From contig CM076193.1 of NCBI GenBank assembly GCA_038277395.1, positions 75,100,252 through 75,164,251 of the forward strand: DNA of 64,000 bases, in the 5' to 3' direction. Origin of the DNA: Dryocosmus kuriphilus (taxonomy: Eukaryota > Arthropoda > Insecta > Hymenoptera > Cynipidae). The notes under the pieces were generated by a model. It made no database searches, had not been told where the DNA came from, and saw only the letters and a program-made list of their open reading frames with translations. This document shows, in pieces, positions 54,408 to 64,000 of this stretch. How positions within the stretch are numbered: the first letter of the stretch is position 1; the number at the start of each line of letters is the position of its first letter. Made by a program: the position numbers and the translations under genes.

Positions 54408-56671
54408 AAAAAAACAGAAGGGCCAAGAGGAATGCTTGTACAGCATAATCATAAACCAAATCTTCAGTGAGAAACAAGTTGATATAAGTTTGAAAGGAAA
54501 GCTTTAAATAGTATCTGTGACAAATGCTTTTTCTAATACCAATGTTAAACATTTTTTTTATCAAAGTTGCTATAACGTCAATAATACCTGTACAAAATGT
54601 ATACATATGTACAAGTAATTTAGCGTCGTTTTATCAAGAAGAGCTTATGAAATTTGACTCGTTCTTTTGTGCTTAATGATTTTATTATCTTTGCTTTAAT
54701 ATCTTATGGAAAAGCAATTTTATAACCTCAGTTAATAACTGATAGGCATAAGTTTGAGAGAGGAACTTTATTTTAAAAACGTATATTTTATGTGTTATGA
54801 TATAATGCTTGTAATCATATATAGTCTGTGACAAAAACAAGTCCAAGTATCAATGCTAAAAAGTATTTAAGAAAGAAAAATTGATAAATTAATTCATTAT
54901 GCAAATGTGATTTAGCGTATTATATCAAGCCAAATTATTTATCAAACTTTCTTGCAAGCCAATTAGGTAAGATAAGCCTCTGTTTTTTGATAGCTGTGCT
55001 AGTACTTAAGTATGTCTCTATTAAAAAATTTCAAAGTTTATGCATATTTATCTAATTTTACATGTTGTATAATAAAATTCTTTAAAACTCGATTTAAATA
55101 TTTTTTAATTAATCTTAAATATAAAAAAATAGTGTAATATTATTCCGTTTTCCACTTTTTGGATTAAAATAGGATATTCAAAAATTTTGCATGAATCGAA
55201 TATATATTTTTTTTTTAGTTCAATGAGTGTTCGAAAATGTTATTTTTGTCGACACCTTTTCACAAGCAAAATAATAGTAAGCAATGTCCCCTGTGCTCGC
55301 CACTGTTACTGAAGCTTAAAAACGTAAAAGATATTTGTGTTTCCACATATGAAAAAAATGTTTGATATGCAATAAAGTCTAAAAATTAGTATCCACGTCC
55401 ATGAATTTTTATTGTAATATACATATTATATCCTTTTTATTCCCAAGAAAGCCCTTAACTGCCAAACAATTTTTTGAAAAATGTTTTTATGAGCGCAAAA
55501 AATAAAAGTTAATTGCAGGGGTATATCAAAACATATAATATATCTCGTCTAGAATAGTATCCTAAAATCTCGAAAAAATTAGGAAGACTCGAAGCATCCC
55601 CAAAAATATAAAAAAAATTTCAAAACTCTGTAGATAATAATTTTTGCAATCCTATTTTGCCCGTGCGCCAAAAATTATTTTAAAAGTCATTGCAGAAGTC
55701 ATAAGCTAATTTTTGTAATTTTTGTAGCATAAGAAGTACCGCAAAAATGAAGCCTCCGATATATCGAGTATTTACATTATCGAAAAATTATTTCAAATTA
55801 TATATCACGACTTACACCCATAACAATCTTTGTTTAGATAAAACAAATCTTTTTTTTCATATAGGTTTAAATAAATATTTAATTGATTCAAAAACACTGT
55901 TACGTCAATCAACCAAATTTCATATAGGGTCAAACGAATAATTACTTGATTCCAACAAACATTTTTTCTGCGTCAGGAGAAATTATAAGTTAAGTCTCAA
56001 TTCGAAGATTTAAACAACAGGCGCAAGTAGATATAAATATTCAAGTAATTAGCGCACAGTCTCTTTTAAAATTGATTAAATCCTCTTTGCTTATATAATA
56101 CATATATAAGACACGAATAATTTAATTTTCAAGTCGACTGGAATATAAACGGACAGAATTTTAACTGAACATAATTTTCTCTTTAACATAACCTTTCAAT
56201 CACGACAGGAACATAGTAAGTCGACATCAAGCTCATGACTTACTGTATCTCACCATTTAAAAGAAAACTTGCTAGGTATTACATGGTATAAAAGGTCAGA
56301 TTGAAACACTCGATCCGATTGTTAAACCTGGCAAGTCCAGTTTTTTCATAAAATCTATAACTTTTTATATTTGACGGCATGTAGCATCATAAATAATGAC
56401 ATATATCGATTTAAAATTCCTAAAGTGAACACATTAAACAAGTTTGTAAACTTGTTTCACATTTTATAATTGCCTAGCACGTGTTTCACAAAAAACGGTT
56501 GTCCTGTAAAATCAATACAATGCGCCTTACTAGGTTTTACGTTGGGACAACAGAATGTGGCTTATGTAAGTTTTTATCTTGTACCGTAAAAGAGGTAACT
56601 TTACGATAGAAAACTTTCCAGTTTACAATTACTGTTATACTTCGCAATAGAAAAGCGTACCTAAACGGCAG
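54408..56671. other. AT-rich spacer
   Basis: No convincing gene. A 64-codon frame at 55747 has no recognisable features. Scattered CTTACTAGGT/AAGTC-type motifs at 56215-56575 resemble the ends of the element at 47923-48232. Confidence 0.45.
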
Positions 56672-57090
56672 ACTTGATCAAGGGATAGGTCCATTGGCGT
56701 AACCACAGCGAAACCCTTTGGGCCTACACTTGCGTATTTACGCCAATGGATTTGCTGGCACTTGATCAAAGGATAGGTCCATTGACGTAACCACCGCGAA
56801 ATCCTTTTGTGGCTTCACTTGCCTATTTCGGCTAATGGATTTACTGGCACTTGATCAAAGGATAGGTCCATTGGCGTAACCACCGCGAAACCCTTTAGGC
56901 CTTCAGTTGCATATTTACGCCAAAGGATTTGCTGGCACTTGATCAAAGGACGTAACCACCGGGAAACCCTTTTATGGCTTCACTTGCCTATTCAGGCCAA
57001 TAGATTTGCTGGCACTTGATCAAAGGATAGGTCCATTGCCCTTAAATCCCTGGGGGGCTTCACTTGCCTAGTGACGCCAATGGGCTGGAT
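56672..57090. repeat. Tandem array of hairpin units, period ~88 bp
   Basis: ACTTGATCAA begins five units at about 56672, 56760, 56849, 56937 and 57013. Within a unit TCCATTGGCGTAA and TTACGCCAATGGA (13 of 13 paired in unit 1) can form a stem around about 35 bases. Units 2-5 carry partial copies, with one stem arm partly deleted in unit 4. No frame. Confidence 0.85.
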
Positions 57091-58159
57091 TCTTGACACA
57101 GCGGTGGCATTGGCTGTGGCGGTGGCAAAATCTTTTTATAATATAGAGAGATAAAATACTAAAAGTTATTGGAACGGAGTTCCTTAGGTTAGGTCTTGGC
57201 GGACTTGGCGGACGGGGGTCAGTCGGCAAAAAATGAAACCCTGGAATGCGTGGAATGCATTACGGTAACGCGTTATGGGAAACGCGCAGGCATTCTCTCT
57301 ATAGCCTACCAGGCTGGCGATCCCCACTATTGCCGCCTCGCCTGCCTAACCAGCCAGTGTGCAGTGTGCACGCATTTGCCTCTGTCGCTCTCTCTTTCTG
57401 CTCTCTCTCTTTCTCTGTGTCTCGCTCGCTCCCATTCTTGCCTGCCAAAGTGAACTCCATTTATACCGCGTGTCCCGCAACCCGTTATACTTTTTATTAT
57501 AATTTTAGACTCTTTAATATTTTTATATTATTTGTATTTATTATACTTGCAGACTATGAACAAAAGAATATTACACTGACAGTTATTTTTGGAATGTCAG
57601 TTTTCAATTGTTTTGTATTTTTGTGTAGAATTTTCCCGTACAGAATTTATTTTTGTGGAGTTTTTAAGATTGAAATGATAACAAGAGATTCAATTGGCCT
57701 ATGTATATAGTATTATTGTGTAGAATTTAACTGTGTCCAGTTAATTTTAATCAAAACATTTTTATTTTTACTATACAACTTGCCTACAATTTTTACGGTT
57801 TGGCGGTTTAATTTTTTGAACAATTTGCAAACACTAAAATATTTAATTGTAAACCTTCTTTTTAAAATAAAAAAATTGTAAATTGCGTTTACACTTGCAT
57901 GAAGTATGGAAGTACAAACGAAAAGAGGAAACATAAGTGAAAATTGTTACGGACAGCCCCTCTAACTGCTATTAGCAAACTATTTCCAATGTTTTGATCG
58001 CTTTGAAGAAGAGCAAGGGGTGAACTGTGAGTTTTTTACGTTTCGCACATGTCCAATAGGTGCGAAACTCTCTCATTGGTGGTTCTGCTGTAATTTAAAT
58101 TATGGAAATAAACCCCGGAATTATTTGAAATAAGAAAGGAAGAAATCAGTTTAAACATG

Positions 58160-58163
<4 letters not shown>
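57091..58163. other. Spacer, partly GC-richer, nothing firmly recognised
   Basis: 57190-57460 is GC-richer, ends in CT-rich simple sequence (57380-57430) and has overlapping frames of 85 and 154 codons with no motif. 57480-58160 is AT-rich. Confidence 0.4.

Positions 58164-58230
<67 letters not shown>
58164..58230. repeat. (TA)n microsatellite
   Basis: Thirty or more uninterrupted TA units. Confidence 0.97.
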
Positions 58231-58235
<5 letters not shown>

Positions 58236-58629
58236 ATTGTTGAATTCTAATCAAAATTAGGTAAATCCGGATTACATATTTTAATTTAATGTTTAAAAAG
58301 GGTCTTGAGTCGGACGACGAACCGAACTCTAAACTGTCGAAAAGTGATCTGCTTTCCATTGCTTTCGTTCCTCCACCCTTGCTTGCAACGTAGGCCCATG
58401 ACCCCCAGTTTCGTTGCTTTGCTCTCTTTCTCTCTTTCTCTCTCTCTTTCTCTCACTCCACTCCTCAAACAGTTGTACACTCATGCATACCTATCTTACA
58501 TATGGAAATGTTCTCCCATGATTTTTCCATCCGAAATGGAACTCACCATTTCCACGTGATTTCTCAGAAAACCTACAAACTTAAAACTACGGTTCCCCAC
58601 GAAGTCGCAGTACTTGAGCCTGTCGCCAG

Positions 58630-59189
58630 TTAATCTAAACATTGGTCTATTTAATCTAAACATTCGCAGTCCCTAACGTCCGGATATTGCCTTTTTAATT
58701 AATTCTATTATAAATCCAAGTCGCTTATAATCTAAAGTATTCATAACTGACGGTACATTGAAATAATACAGACATTCAATACAACATTTCTCAGAGTCTT
58801 TCAAGCTCTTAAAATTGATTACGTCTACACTAAAATGACGCCCTTTCCTAAATCTAAACATTAAATGCTTGCTACGTAAAAAGAATCTCATTCTCTTAAC
58901 ACTCGTTTTTAATTTCAAAAGTGTTCCCGGAATAATTTCAATCAGCGTCTCGTTGAGAGACTTTTGCCGGAGCTATTAATTTCGTAGAATATGAGAGTTT
59001 TACGTTCCTTTCAAAATTCTAAGTCTTATAATTGATTGCTTTACTTCAAGACCGTCCAAATATTGGTTTTAATCCTAAAATTGAAATATTTCATCTAAAA
59101 TTTTCGCATCTGTGCAGTTTTAATTCTCCCGCACTAGCAGGTGCTACACTCTTCGCGCAGAAACCAGCGAGATTTAGTCGCTCGTAACA
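58630..59189 (-). repeat. 3' LTR of Ty3/gypsy element B (far end uncertain)
   Basis: On the minus strand the LTR begins TGTTACGAGCGACTAAATCT at 59189, directly after a strong polypurine tract. The far end is unresolved. A candidate is just before TGGCGACAGGCTCAAG (plus-strand 58608-58623), which itself resembles a primer-binding site. No second LTR of this element lies in the window. Confidence 0.5.
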
Positions 59190-59203
59190 CTTTCCCCCCT
59201 ACA
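59190..59203 (-). other. Polypurine tract of gypsy element B
   Basis: TGTAGGGGGGAAAG on the minus strand, abutting the LTR start. A textbook plus-strand primer. Confidence 0.8.
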
Positions 59204-59635
59204 TTGAAAAGGTTTTTCGCCAGAAAATATCTTTCCACTAATAAAATTGTTTCAGGTTAGTAATTAATCCATTAATTGTAGGTCATAATTTAATTACTTA
59301 ATCATAAAAGCTTTAATAACAGTATTTTATAAAATAATTTGTACAGCATTAACATTTTACAGATGAAAACAAATATGCATTCTTTCTTTACTTCTTAAAA
59401 GATTTTGTTATTGTTTAGTTTGGAAAACTGAACGTTATTTACCTTCATATTGTGGAAGCCTTTTAAAATTTTATTTTCAACTTTCTTTCATAATCGCTTC
59501 CCCCATCCCCTTAAAAATGAAAATAAGATTTATTATTATTCTATTGAGCTGCTGAATTATTTCCCCGATGAACCCTATGGCATTGAGGGCTTAATCTATT
59601 CATATAGACTATTTTAAATTTTCCCTATTCTACTT
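59204..59635 (-). other. Non-coding 3' region of element B
   Basis: About 430 AT-rich bases between integrase and polypurine tract. No envelope-like frame. Confidence 0.5.
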
Positions 59636-60600
59636 TTAACTCGACATGTAAGTCATCAAATATTTGTGTGATTTCGTAGGGTCCCTGCCGTCATATTCTG
59701 AGTCTAATTTACCACCTCGAGCATCTTTTTGTAAATAAACCATTTCTCCTACTTGAAGATTTTGAACATTCAGTTTCTCGTCATAATATTTCTTAGATTT
59801 CTCTTTAGCTAGCAATAGTCGATCTCTGGCTAGACTTTGAGTCTCAGCCAGCTTTTCGTTTAATGTTTTTAATAAATCATAATACGTGAATGGGATTTCC
59901 GCGTTAGCAAATTCGGTTGGTATAGTAGCCTTTTTCCCGAAGATCAATTCGTGTGGGGTAAGCCCCGTGCCCTCATGTTTAGATGTATTGTAAGAAAACA
60001 AAGCAAAGCGCAACCATATATCCCAGTTCACTCTCTCACAATACATTTTGAGATACTGAATTAGCACGTGATGGCTTCTTTCTAATGATCCTAGCGATTG
60101 CGGGTGGAAGGCGGTAGATTTTATTTGTTTAATTTTAAAAATATGACAAAAGTTGGCCATGATATCGCTAATGAAATTGCTCCCCTGATCTGAATGAATT
60201 GCCTTGGGACATCCAAATCTAGTTATAAAATTTTCGGCTAAAGCCAAAGCAATAGTAGTAGACTCAATGTTCATTAGAGGGATGCCGTCAGAATATTTTG
60301 TTAAATTATCCTGAATGGTCAAGGTATATTTATTCCCTTTTTCCGTAGTAGGTAAAGGACCCAAAATATCAATTTCAACTTTTTCGAAGGCTTGAGTCGG
60401 AGTGTCTGTTATTTTCATTGGTTGTTTAGTTTTTAATCGCACCAGTTTTGCTTTTTTTATATTCCTCGCAATTTTTAACGTATTCCCTAACTTGTTCTTG
60501 TAAATTCGGCCAATAAAAGTCTTGTCTAATTCTTCCGTATATTTTACTACACCCTTTATGCCCTCCCAGGACCGCCGAGTGATACCATAACCTAGTCTAC
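59636..60600 (-). pseudogene. pol: Ty3/gypsy integrase, element B
   Basis: The zinc domain (60600-60450) is read in one frame as YHSAVLGGHKGCSKIYGRIR and QDFYWPNLQEQVREYVKNC, with the second Cys of the CxxC pair changed to Tyr. After a shift near 60445 the 268-codon frame reads FEKVEIDILGPLPTTEKGN (first Asp), IHSDQGSNFISDIMANF (second) and HPQSLGSLERSHHVLIQYLK (Glu), so the core acids are kept. It then reads GLTPHELIFGKKATIPTEF and NVQNLQVGEMVYLQKDARGG, the C-terminal GPY/F-like module. The frame stops at 59636. Confidence 0.88.
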
Positions 60601-60650
60601 TTTATTATTTAACTGGTATCATCGAAATTTCTAATATTCATTATTATTCA

Positions 60651-61220
60651 TTATTCTTCAACAGTTATTTTGTAATCTCTCTGTCCAAATATTTCCCTTA
60701 ATTTTTGTTCAATAAAATCCCATTTTATTTGATTCATACCGTTGCCTGTACGCGAGATGCTAATGGAACGTATTTTTAAGTAGTCCATTGCGTTTTTTAA
60801 TCCTCGAAGAGCTTTTGAAATGTGAGCAATGTATGGTTTTGAATCAAATGTTTCTTTAATGATTAAATTAAAAACGCATTGATAATCATATTTGTAAACA
60901 AGTACATTACCTACTTGTAGGTCCTGGACCGATTCGCGCTTTAAGTCTTCATTTTTAAACCGATTTTTTTCTATTAACTCCCTATTCATTTCCGTCGTGA
61001 GCTTGCAATCCGCAGGGATAAACTGCACTAAATGATCGTTTCTCATGTACAATTTATCCCTGCAAATTTTTAAGCATGACATCACCGAACTCGGGGGTAA
61101 TAGTTCAGCCTTGTCGGAGGGCTCCTGTGTGATGTTTATCGATGGTAATTCGCTCTCATTCGAAAGGGGTGATTCTTTAGTATTACTGTGGCATGTTCGA
61201 TTTCTTCTAGAGGAGAACAC
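60651..61220 (-). pseudogene. Macrodomain (TARG1/OARD1-like), gypsy element B
   Basis: A 189-codon frame. Residues about 55-189 read as a complete macrodomain of the TARG1/OARD1 family, enzymes that remove ADP-ribose from acidic residues. NDHLVQFIPADCKLTTEMN (61-79) matches the family's DSLAHCISEDCRMGAG segment. YQCVFNLIIKETFDSKPY (113-130) matches YIYYLITKKRASHKPTY and keeps the catalytic Lys (122). ISRTGNGMNQIKWDFIEQKL (155-174) matches MPRIGCGLDRLQWENVSAMI, but the catalytic Asp is Asn (163). It ends KITVEE (KITVYTL in human). It lies between RNase H and integrase, followed by stops before the integrase zinc domain. The upstream 60 residues are a Ser/Glu-rich linker. Activity is doubtful because of the Asn, but binding of ADP-ribose is possible. 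By-eye alignment only. Confidence 0.75.
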
Positions 61221-61640
61221 CCGTGATGAGGGAGGATTACTTCCATTTCACTACCCATAATAGATTGTCGTTTGAATTTACAATTATCACATTTCGAATA
61301 AATAATGTTTTTTACTCTACGAGTCGATTTATCTTGAGAAAAAATATCAAACTTTCCTTTTCTAAGTTCTACTGTACTCCGAGGGGTAAGGGGACAAGGT
61401 TGTTCGTTCATGGAATAAGGAGTTATAGTCAAGGAGTTCTCTGTTTCATTTTCGTCTGTAACTGTGCCCGTTGACCCAATTTGTTTATCATGCTTATAAT
61501 AATTTCGTTCGACCTCTACGACTTCGATCAGCTCGCCAGAGCTCTCTCTCACACCACCTGGACTTCGGTCAGTATCGTGGTAACTTATGTCTATACGTGG
61601 ATCTCGACTGATCAAATCTGAAAACTGCCGAACTCCCCGG
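61136..61640 (-). pseudogene. Acidic linker before the macrodomain, element B
   Basis: A 159-codon frame (61615-61136) with DISYHDTDRSPGGVRESSGE and VERNYYKHDKQIGSTGTVTD, then a Cys pair (KCDNCKFKRQ). No domain recognised. It passes into the macrodomain frame by a shift near 61160-61210. It probably represents polyprotein linker. Confidence 0.5.
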
Positions 61641-61790
61641 GTTCAGTCCCCAAGAATGACTTCAGAAGTGGCCAATGCGGTCCGTGGAATATCTCGACCG
61701 ATCGATCTGAAAACTGACGAACTTCTCGGGTCCACACCACCGAGAATGGCTTCAGAATCGACCAATGCGGTCTCACTCTCATCATCAAGA
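61600..61790 (-). repeat. Two-copy minisatellite in element B linker
   Basis: Two imperfect copies of a ~100-base unit (about 61612-61690 and 61697-61780). Shared blocks are 'GATC.ATCTGAAAACTG.CGAACT', 'GAGAATG.CTTCAGAA' and 'CCAATGCGGTC'. It sits in the same linker position as the three-copy repeat of element A, but with different sequence. Confidence 0.75.
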
Positions 61791-62489
61791 GTCTCGCCTT
61801 CACTGGCTGTTTCAAACTGATCGTCGTCGCTGATGTCGGACAATTCTGAATTTCTCAAAATTTTACAAAAATGTTTACTTTTCTGCTCAATTCTCTCAGA
61901 AAAATCAGTCTGTTTACCCAAAAATTCCTCTTGAATTATGCAATTAATCCTTTTACACTCTGTACATTCATTATGGTCACTGCAAGGAGAGCACCACGCG
62001 GATGTTTGATCCTGCAGCATCAACACCCTGCGACTGAACTCGATGGATGACTCTAAGGGATCCAGATCATCAACAGGTGGGGGATCAAAGTTCACATCAA
62101 AAATCGTCTGTTCCTCCTCCAGCGGGTCTCGCGACAACGCGTCAGCATTAGTATTCGCGCTACCCTCTTTATATACTACGTCATATTCATATTCGCTTAA
62201 TCTTAACCTCCATCTCAATAATTTTGAACATGGATTTTTTATGTTGTGCATCAAAACGAGAGGCCTGTGGTCGGTTATAAGTATAAATTTTCATCCGAAC
62301 AAATAAGGTCGAAAATTGTCAACACTAAATACGATCGCGAGAAGCTTCTTTTCTATAGTTGAATAATTAATCTGAATATCACTCAACGTTCGTGAGGTAT
62401 ATGCTACTGGTAAATCCCCTCCAATAGGTCCCTGGCTCGAAATCTCTCCTATTCCATAATTGGAAGCATCGCATGAGACTACAAAGGGT
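61791..62489 (-). pseudogene. pol: RNase H and Cys-rich linker, element B
   Basis: QPFVVSCDASNYGIGEI holds the first catalytic Asp. Then VAYTSRTLSDIQINYSTIEK (with the Glu) and NFRPYLFG, a TGA at 62291-62293, KFILITDHRPLVLMHNIKN, and the end motif KEGSANTNADALSRDP. The protein then runs on through CSPCSDHNECTECKRINC, a cluster of six Cys that could bind metal, and an acidic stretch. The domain directly follows the protease: no fingers, palm or YxDD motif lies between them. It would degrade RNA in RNA-DNA hybrids. Confidence 0.85.
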
Positions 62490-62731
62490 TGAGAAAAACC
62501 CTTTTTCCCTTATCAATCTGTAAAACTACGCTTCCGCGGGTCCTTGTCATTCCATTTCCTATACCTGTCAAAAAATATCTTTGTTTTTTATTGCGGTGAA
62601 AATGTTTATTTAAACAAGTTTCTTTTAGCAAATTTAACTCACTACCGGTATCAATTAGGAATGAAGCTTTGTTATCATGAAAATTTTGATTGTAAACATT
62701 AATCATTGGCGAATTTACGACCCCTTGTTTC
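62490..62731 (-). pseudogene. pro: Aspartic protease, gypsy element B, fused to RNase H
   Basis: In the -1 frame relative to gag, the sequence reads KQGVVNSPMINVYNQNF, then KASFLIDTGSELNLLKETCL with an intact DTG triad, and YFLTGIGNGMTRTRGSVVLQ. It stops after RVFLNPL at about 62479. The usual second half of the protease (ILGxDFL) and the whole reverse transcriptase are missing, and RNase H begins within about 20 bases in another frame. I infer an internal deletion of more than 1 kb. Confidence 0.85.
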
Positions 62732-64000
62732 CCGATTGTGAGAACGACTCATTTGATTGACGCGGAAGGAGATTATTGCTGCTCGTCGCTGCGCCCTGCA
62801 GGCGAGCACCCCTGGAGTTTAAAGTTTCCGAATTTGTATTAGGGATGTTCTTAAATCTTTTATTTAATTCTAATTCCTTTTCGGCTTCTTCGGCTCTTCG
62901 CTTATAGCAATCTTCTGTCCTATGCCTTAATCCTCCACAATAACTGCATTTTACTTCACCCGTCCATTGGTTGCGCGATTTATTAAAATTCGATACGCCT
63001 GAAAAGTAATCACGTTTTTTACGAGGACATTCTCGTGATATATGTCCCTCTTCTCTCCAATTATAACATTCTATACCCCTACTTTTTGCATAGGACGGCG
63101 CAGAATTTTCCTTGATTTGAAACATCGGTTTGAAATACGAGCTGTTTTGCGCATCTCTAACAGTATAACCTGTTTCAACTCTGGGTTCATTGCTGGCATA
63201 TAATGAACCTTCTGTGGGTACCCCTCGCAACTTTTTATGTTGAGCTAGGTCTCGCTCTGTTTCAATTGCAGCATATATAGCTTCTTGCAAATTTATAGGA
63301 TGAGCCTGTTTTACTCGGGCCTCAAGTTCGCCCTCCAACCCCAACCTAAAACAAGTGGCTACTTCAACGTTATACTCGTTGATTTTTATAACCGCAACTT
63401 CAGGTGATGACTGTTGCTCAGTTATTTCTATCATTTTGTTCAATAATTCACGCACTCTAGCACCGTATGCTATTATGTTTTCTCCCCTTTTTTGACTAAT
63501 ATGGGCTATCTCGGACTGGATCTGAAAGAGAGATTTAGGTTTGCCGAACGCTTTTTCGAGGGAATACAATAGTTCGTTGAGCGAAGTGTATTCTTTGTTT
63601 TTAATATATAACTCTGCTTCTCCTTGAATTTTGTTTCGCAACATTTTTATAAAGAGTGATCGAAGACCTAGTGCTACATTTTGTTCAGCAAATCGATATT
63701 CTCGTGCAAATGATTGGACAGAAATATTTCGTCCCGAAAAAGGAGGGATAATCTCAACAAGAACTTTTAATGCAGTGTAATCCCTACTTTTAATGAGTGA
63801 AGCTCCATCCTGAAGGGATGTTGAGGAATGTGCTCTACTATTACGTAATCGCTGAAATTCAGAATCCCTCCCTTCTCTTTCTTCCGATCGCAAATTATTT
63901 TCGCTTATTTGCATAATTTGTTTTACAATTTCCGCAATAGCAGTACCACTGAGAGCACTGACTACTGGACTTGTAACATCTGAACTTGCATTAACCTCCT
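62715..64000 (-). CDS. gag: Gag of gypsy element B (5' end beyond window)
   Basis: Open from the window edge (EVNASSDVTSPVVSALSG) through a Met at 63914 to a TAA at 62715-62717. Capsid-like region, counting from that Met at 63914: EIIPPFSGRNISVQSFAREY (residues 52-71), LRNKIQGEAELYIKNKEYTS and LEKAFGKPKSLFQIQSEIAH, then YGARVRELLNKMIEITEQQ. Two zinc knuckles follow: CYNWREEGHISREC, whose second Cys is Trp, and CSYCGGLRHRTEDC, which is complete. The length of more than 428 residues is normal for a gypsy Gag. No lesion is seen apart from the odd knuckle. The true start may be upstream, outside the window. Gag would build the particle and package RNA. Confidence 0.88.
   Translation of the reverse strand, partial: EVNASSDVTSPVVSALSGTAIAEIVKQIMQISENNLRSEEREGRDSEFQRLRNSRAHSSTSLQDGASLIKSRDYTALKVLVEIIPPFSGRNISVQSFAREYRFAEQNVALGLRSLFIKMLRNKIQGEAELYIKNKEYTSLNELLYSLEKAFGKPKSLFQIQSEIAHISQKRGENIIAYGARVRELLNKMIEITEQQSSPEVAVIKINEYNVEVATCFRLGLEGELEARVKQAHPINLQEAIYAAIETERDLAQHKKLRGVPTEGSLYASNEPRVETGYTVRDAQNSSYFKPMFQIKENSAPSYAKSRGIECYNWREEGHISRECPRKKRDYFSGVSNFNKSRNQWTGEVKCSYCGGLRHRTEDCYKRRAEEAEKELELNKRFKNIPNTNSETLNSRGARLQGAATSSNNLLPRQSNESFSQSGNKGS
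62727..62733 (-). promoter_or_regulatory. -1 ribosomal frameshift heptamer GGGAAAC
   Basis: On the minus strand the gag codons TCG GGA AAC contain G-GGA-AAC in the phase X-XXY-YYZ. It lies four codons before the gag TAA. A -1 slip leads into the protease frame (GKQGVVNSPM...). Heptamer type, phase and direction agree with retroviral -1 frameshifting. Confidence 0.65.

Noticed and set aside
57196..57710. Overlapping 85- and 154-residue frames
   Set aside because: End in CT-rich simple sequence. No domain, and composition is driven by the microsatellite.
59204..59635. Envelope gene of an errantivirus-like element
   Set aside because: No frame of useful length between integrase and polypurine tract in element B. 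The same holds for element F (14412-14862).

Overview
This is A+T-rich eukaryotic DNA. It is almost certainly from an arthropod, most likely an insect: the Ty3/gypsy, Ty1/copia (initiator-tRNA-Met primer site), BEL/Pao and RTE-like elements, MITEs and long AT-rich spacers are typical. The species cannot be told from sequence alone. I found no intact host gene, no rRNA or tRNA and no CRISPR. The window is a graveyard of nested and internally deleted transposable elements. Short target-site duplications (TSDs) read directly from the sequence fix the boundaries of several of them.

Layout. 1-1858: degenerate repeats and a long hairpin. 1859-6175 (+): decayed Ty3/gypsy element 'A' (LTR, gag remnant, protease, reverse transcriptase, macrodomain). 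7453-12263 (+): BEL/Pao element 'C', both LTRs present, TSD CTTGT, gag-PR-RT deleted. 13173-22122 (-): Ty1/copia element 'E', TSD TAAAT, interrupted inside its reverse-transcriptase region by Ty3/gypsy element 'F' (14007-18900, -, TSD AGCC). The protease of F is itself interrupted by a ~137-bp AT-rich insertion with an 11-bp TSD. 24637-25349: microsatellite and a LINE-like fragment. 25359-30696: a 5.3-kb foldback-type element whose long terminal inverted repeats are built from 135-bp and 152-bp tandem subrepeats, flanked by a 9-bp TSD. 31289-31544 (-): an orphan exon-like segment. 31680-34253: three ~850-bp tandem units, followed by a cluster of GC-rich short palindromes (34212-34490). 35590-46385 (+): an RTE-like LINE, split by BEL/Pao element 'D' (36746-44669, TSD AATAG). 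46550-47263: a near-perfect 714-bp palindromic MITE. 47264-52300: AT-rich DNA with small inverted-repeat elements. 52348-54407 (+): a recently broken transposase-like gene with a 44-nt intron. 56672-57090: a tandem array of hairpin-forming units. 58630-64000 (-): Ty3/gypsy element 'B' (gag, protease, RNase H, macrodomain, integrase, 3' LTR), with the RT domain deleted.

Most notable. Gypsy elements A and B both carry, between the RNase H position and the integrase, a domain that reads as a TARG1/OARD1-type macrodomain (ADP-ribosyl hydrolase fold). In both, the lysine matching the family's catalytic Lys is kept. Both also have a small minisatellite in the linker just before it. Element B has a canonical -1 frameshift heptamer (GGGAAAC) exactly at its gag-to-protease junction. 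The foldback element is the other large structure worth follow-up.
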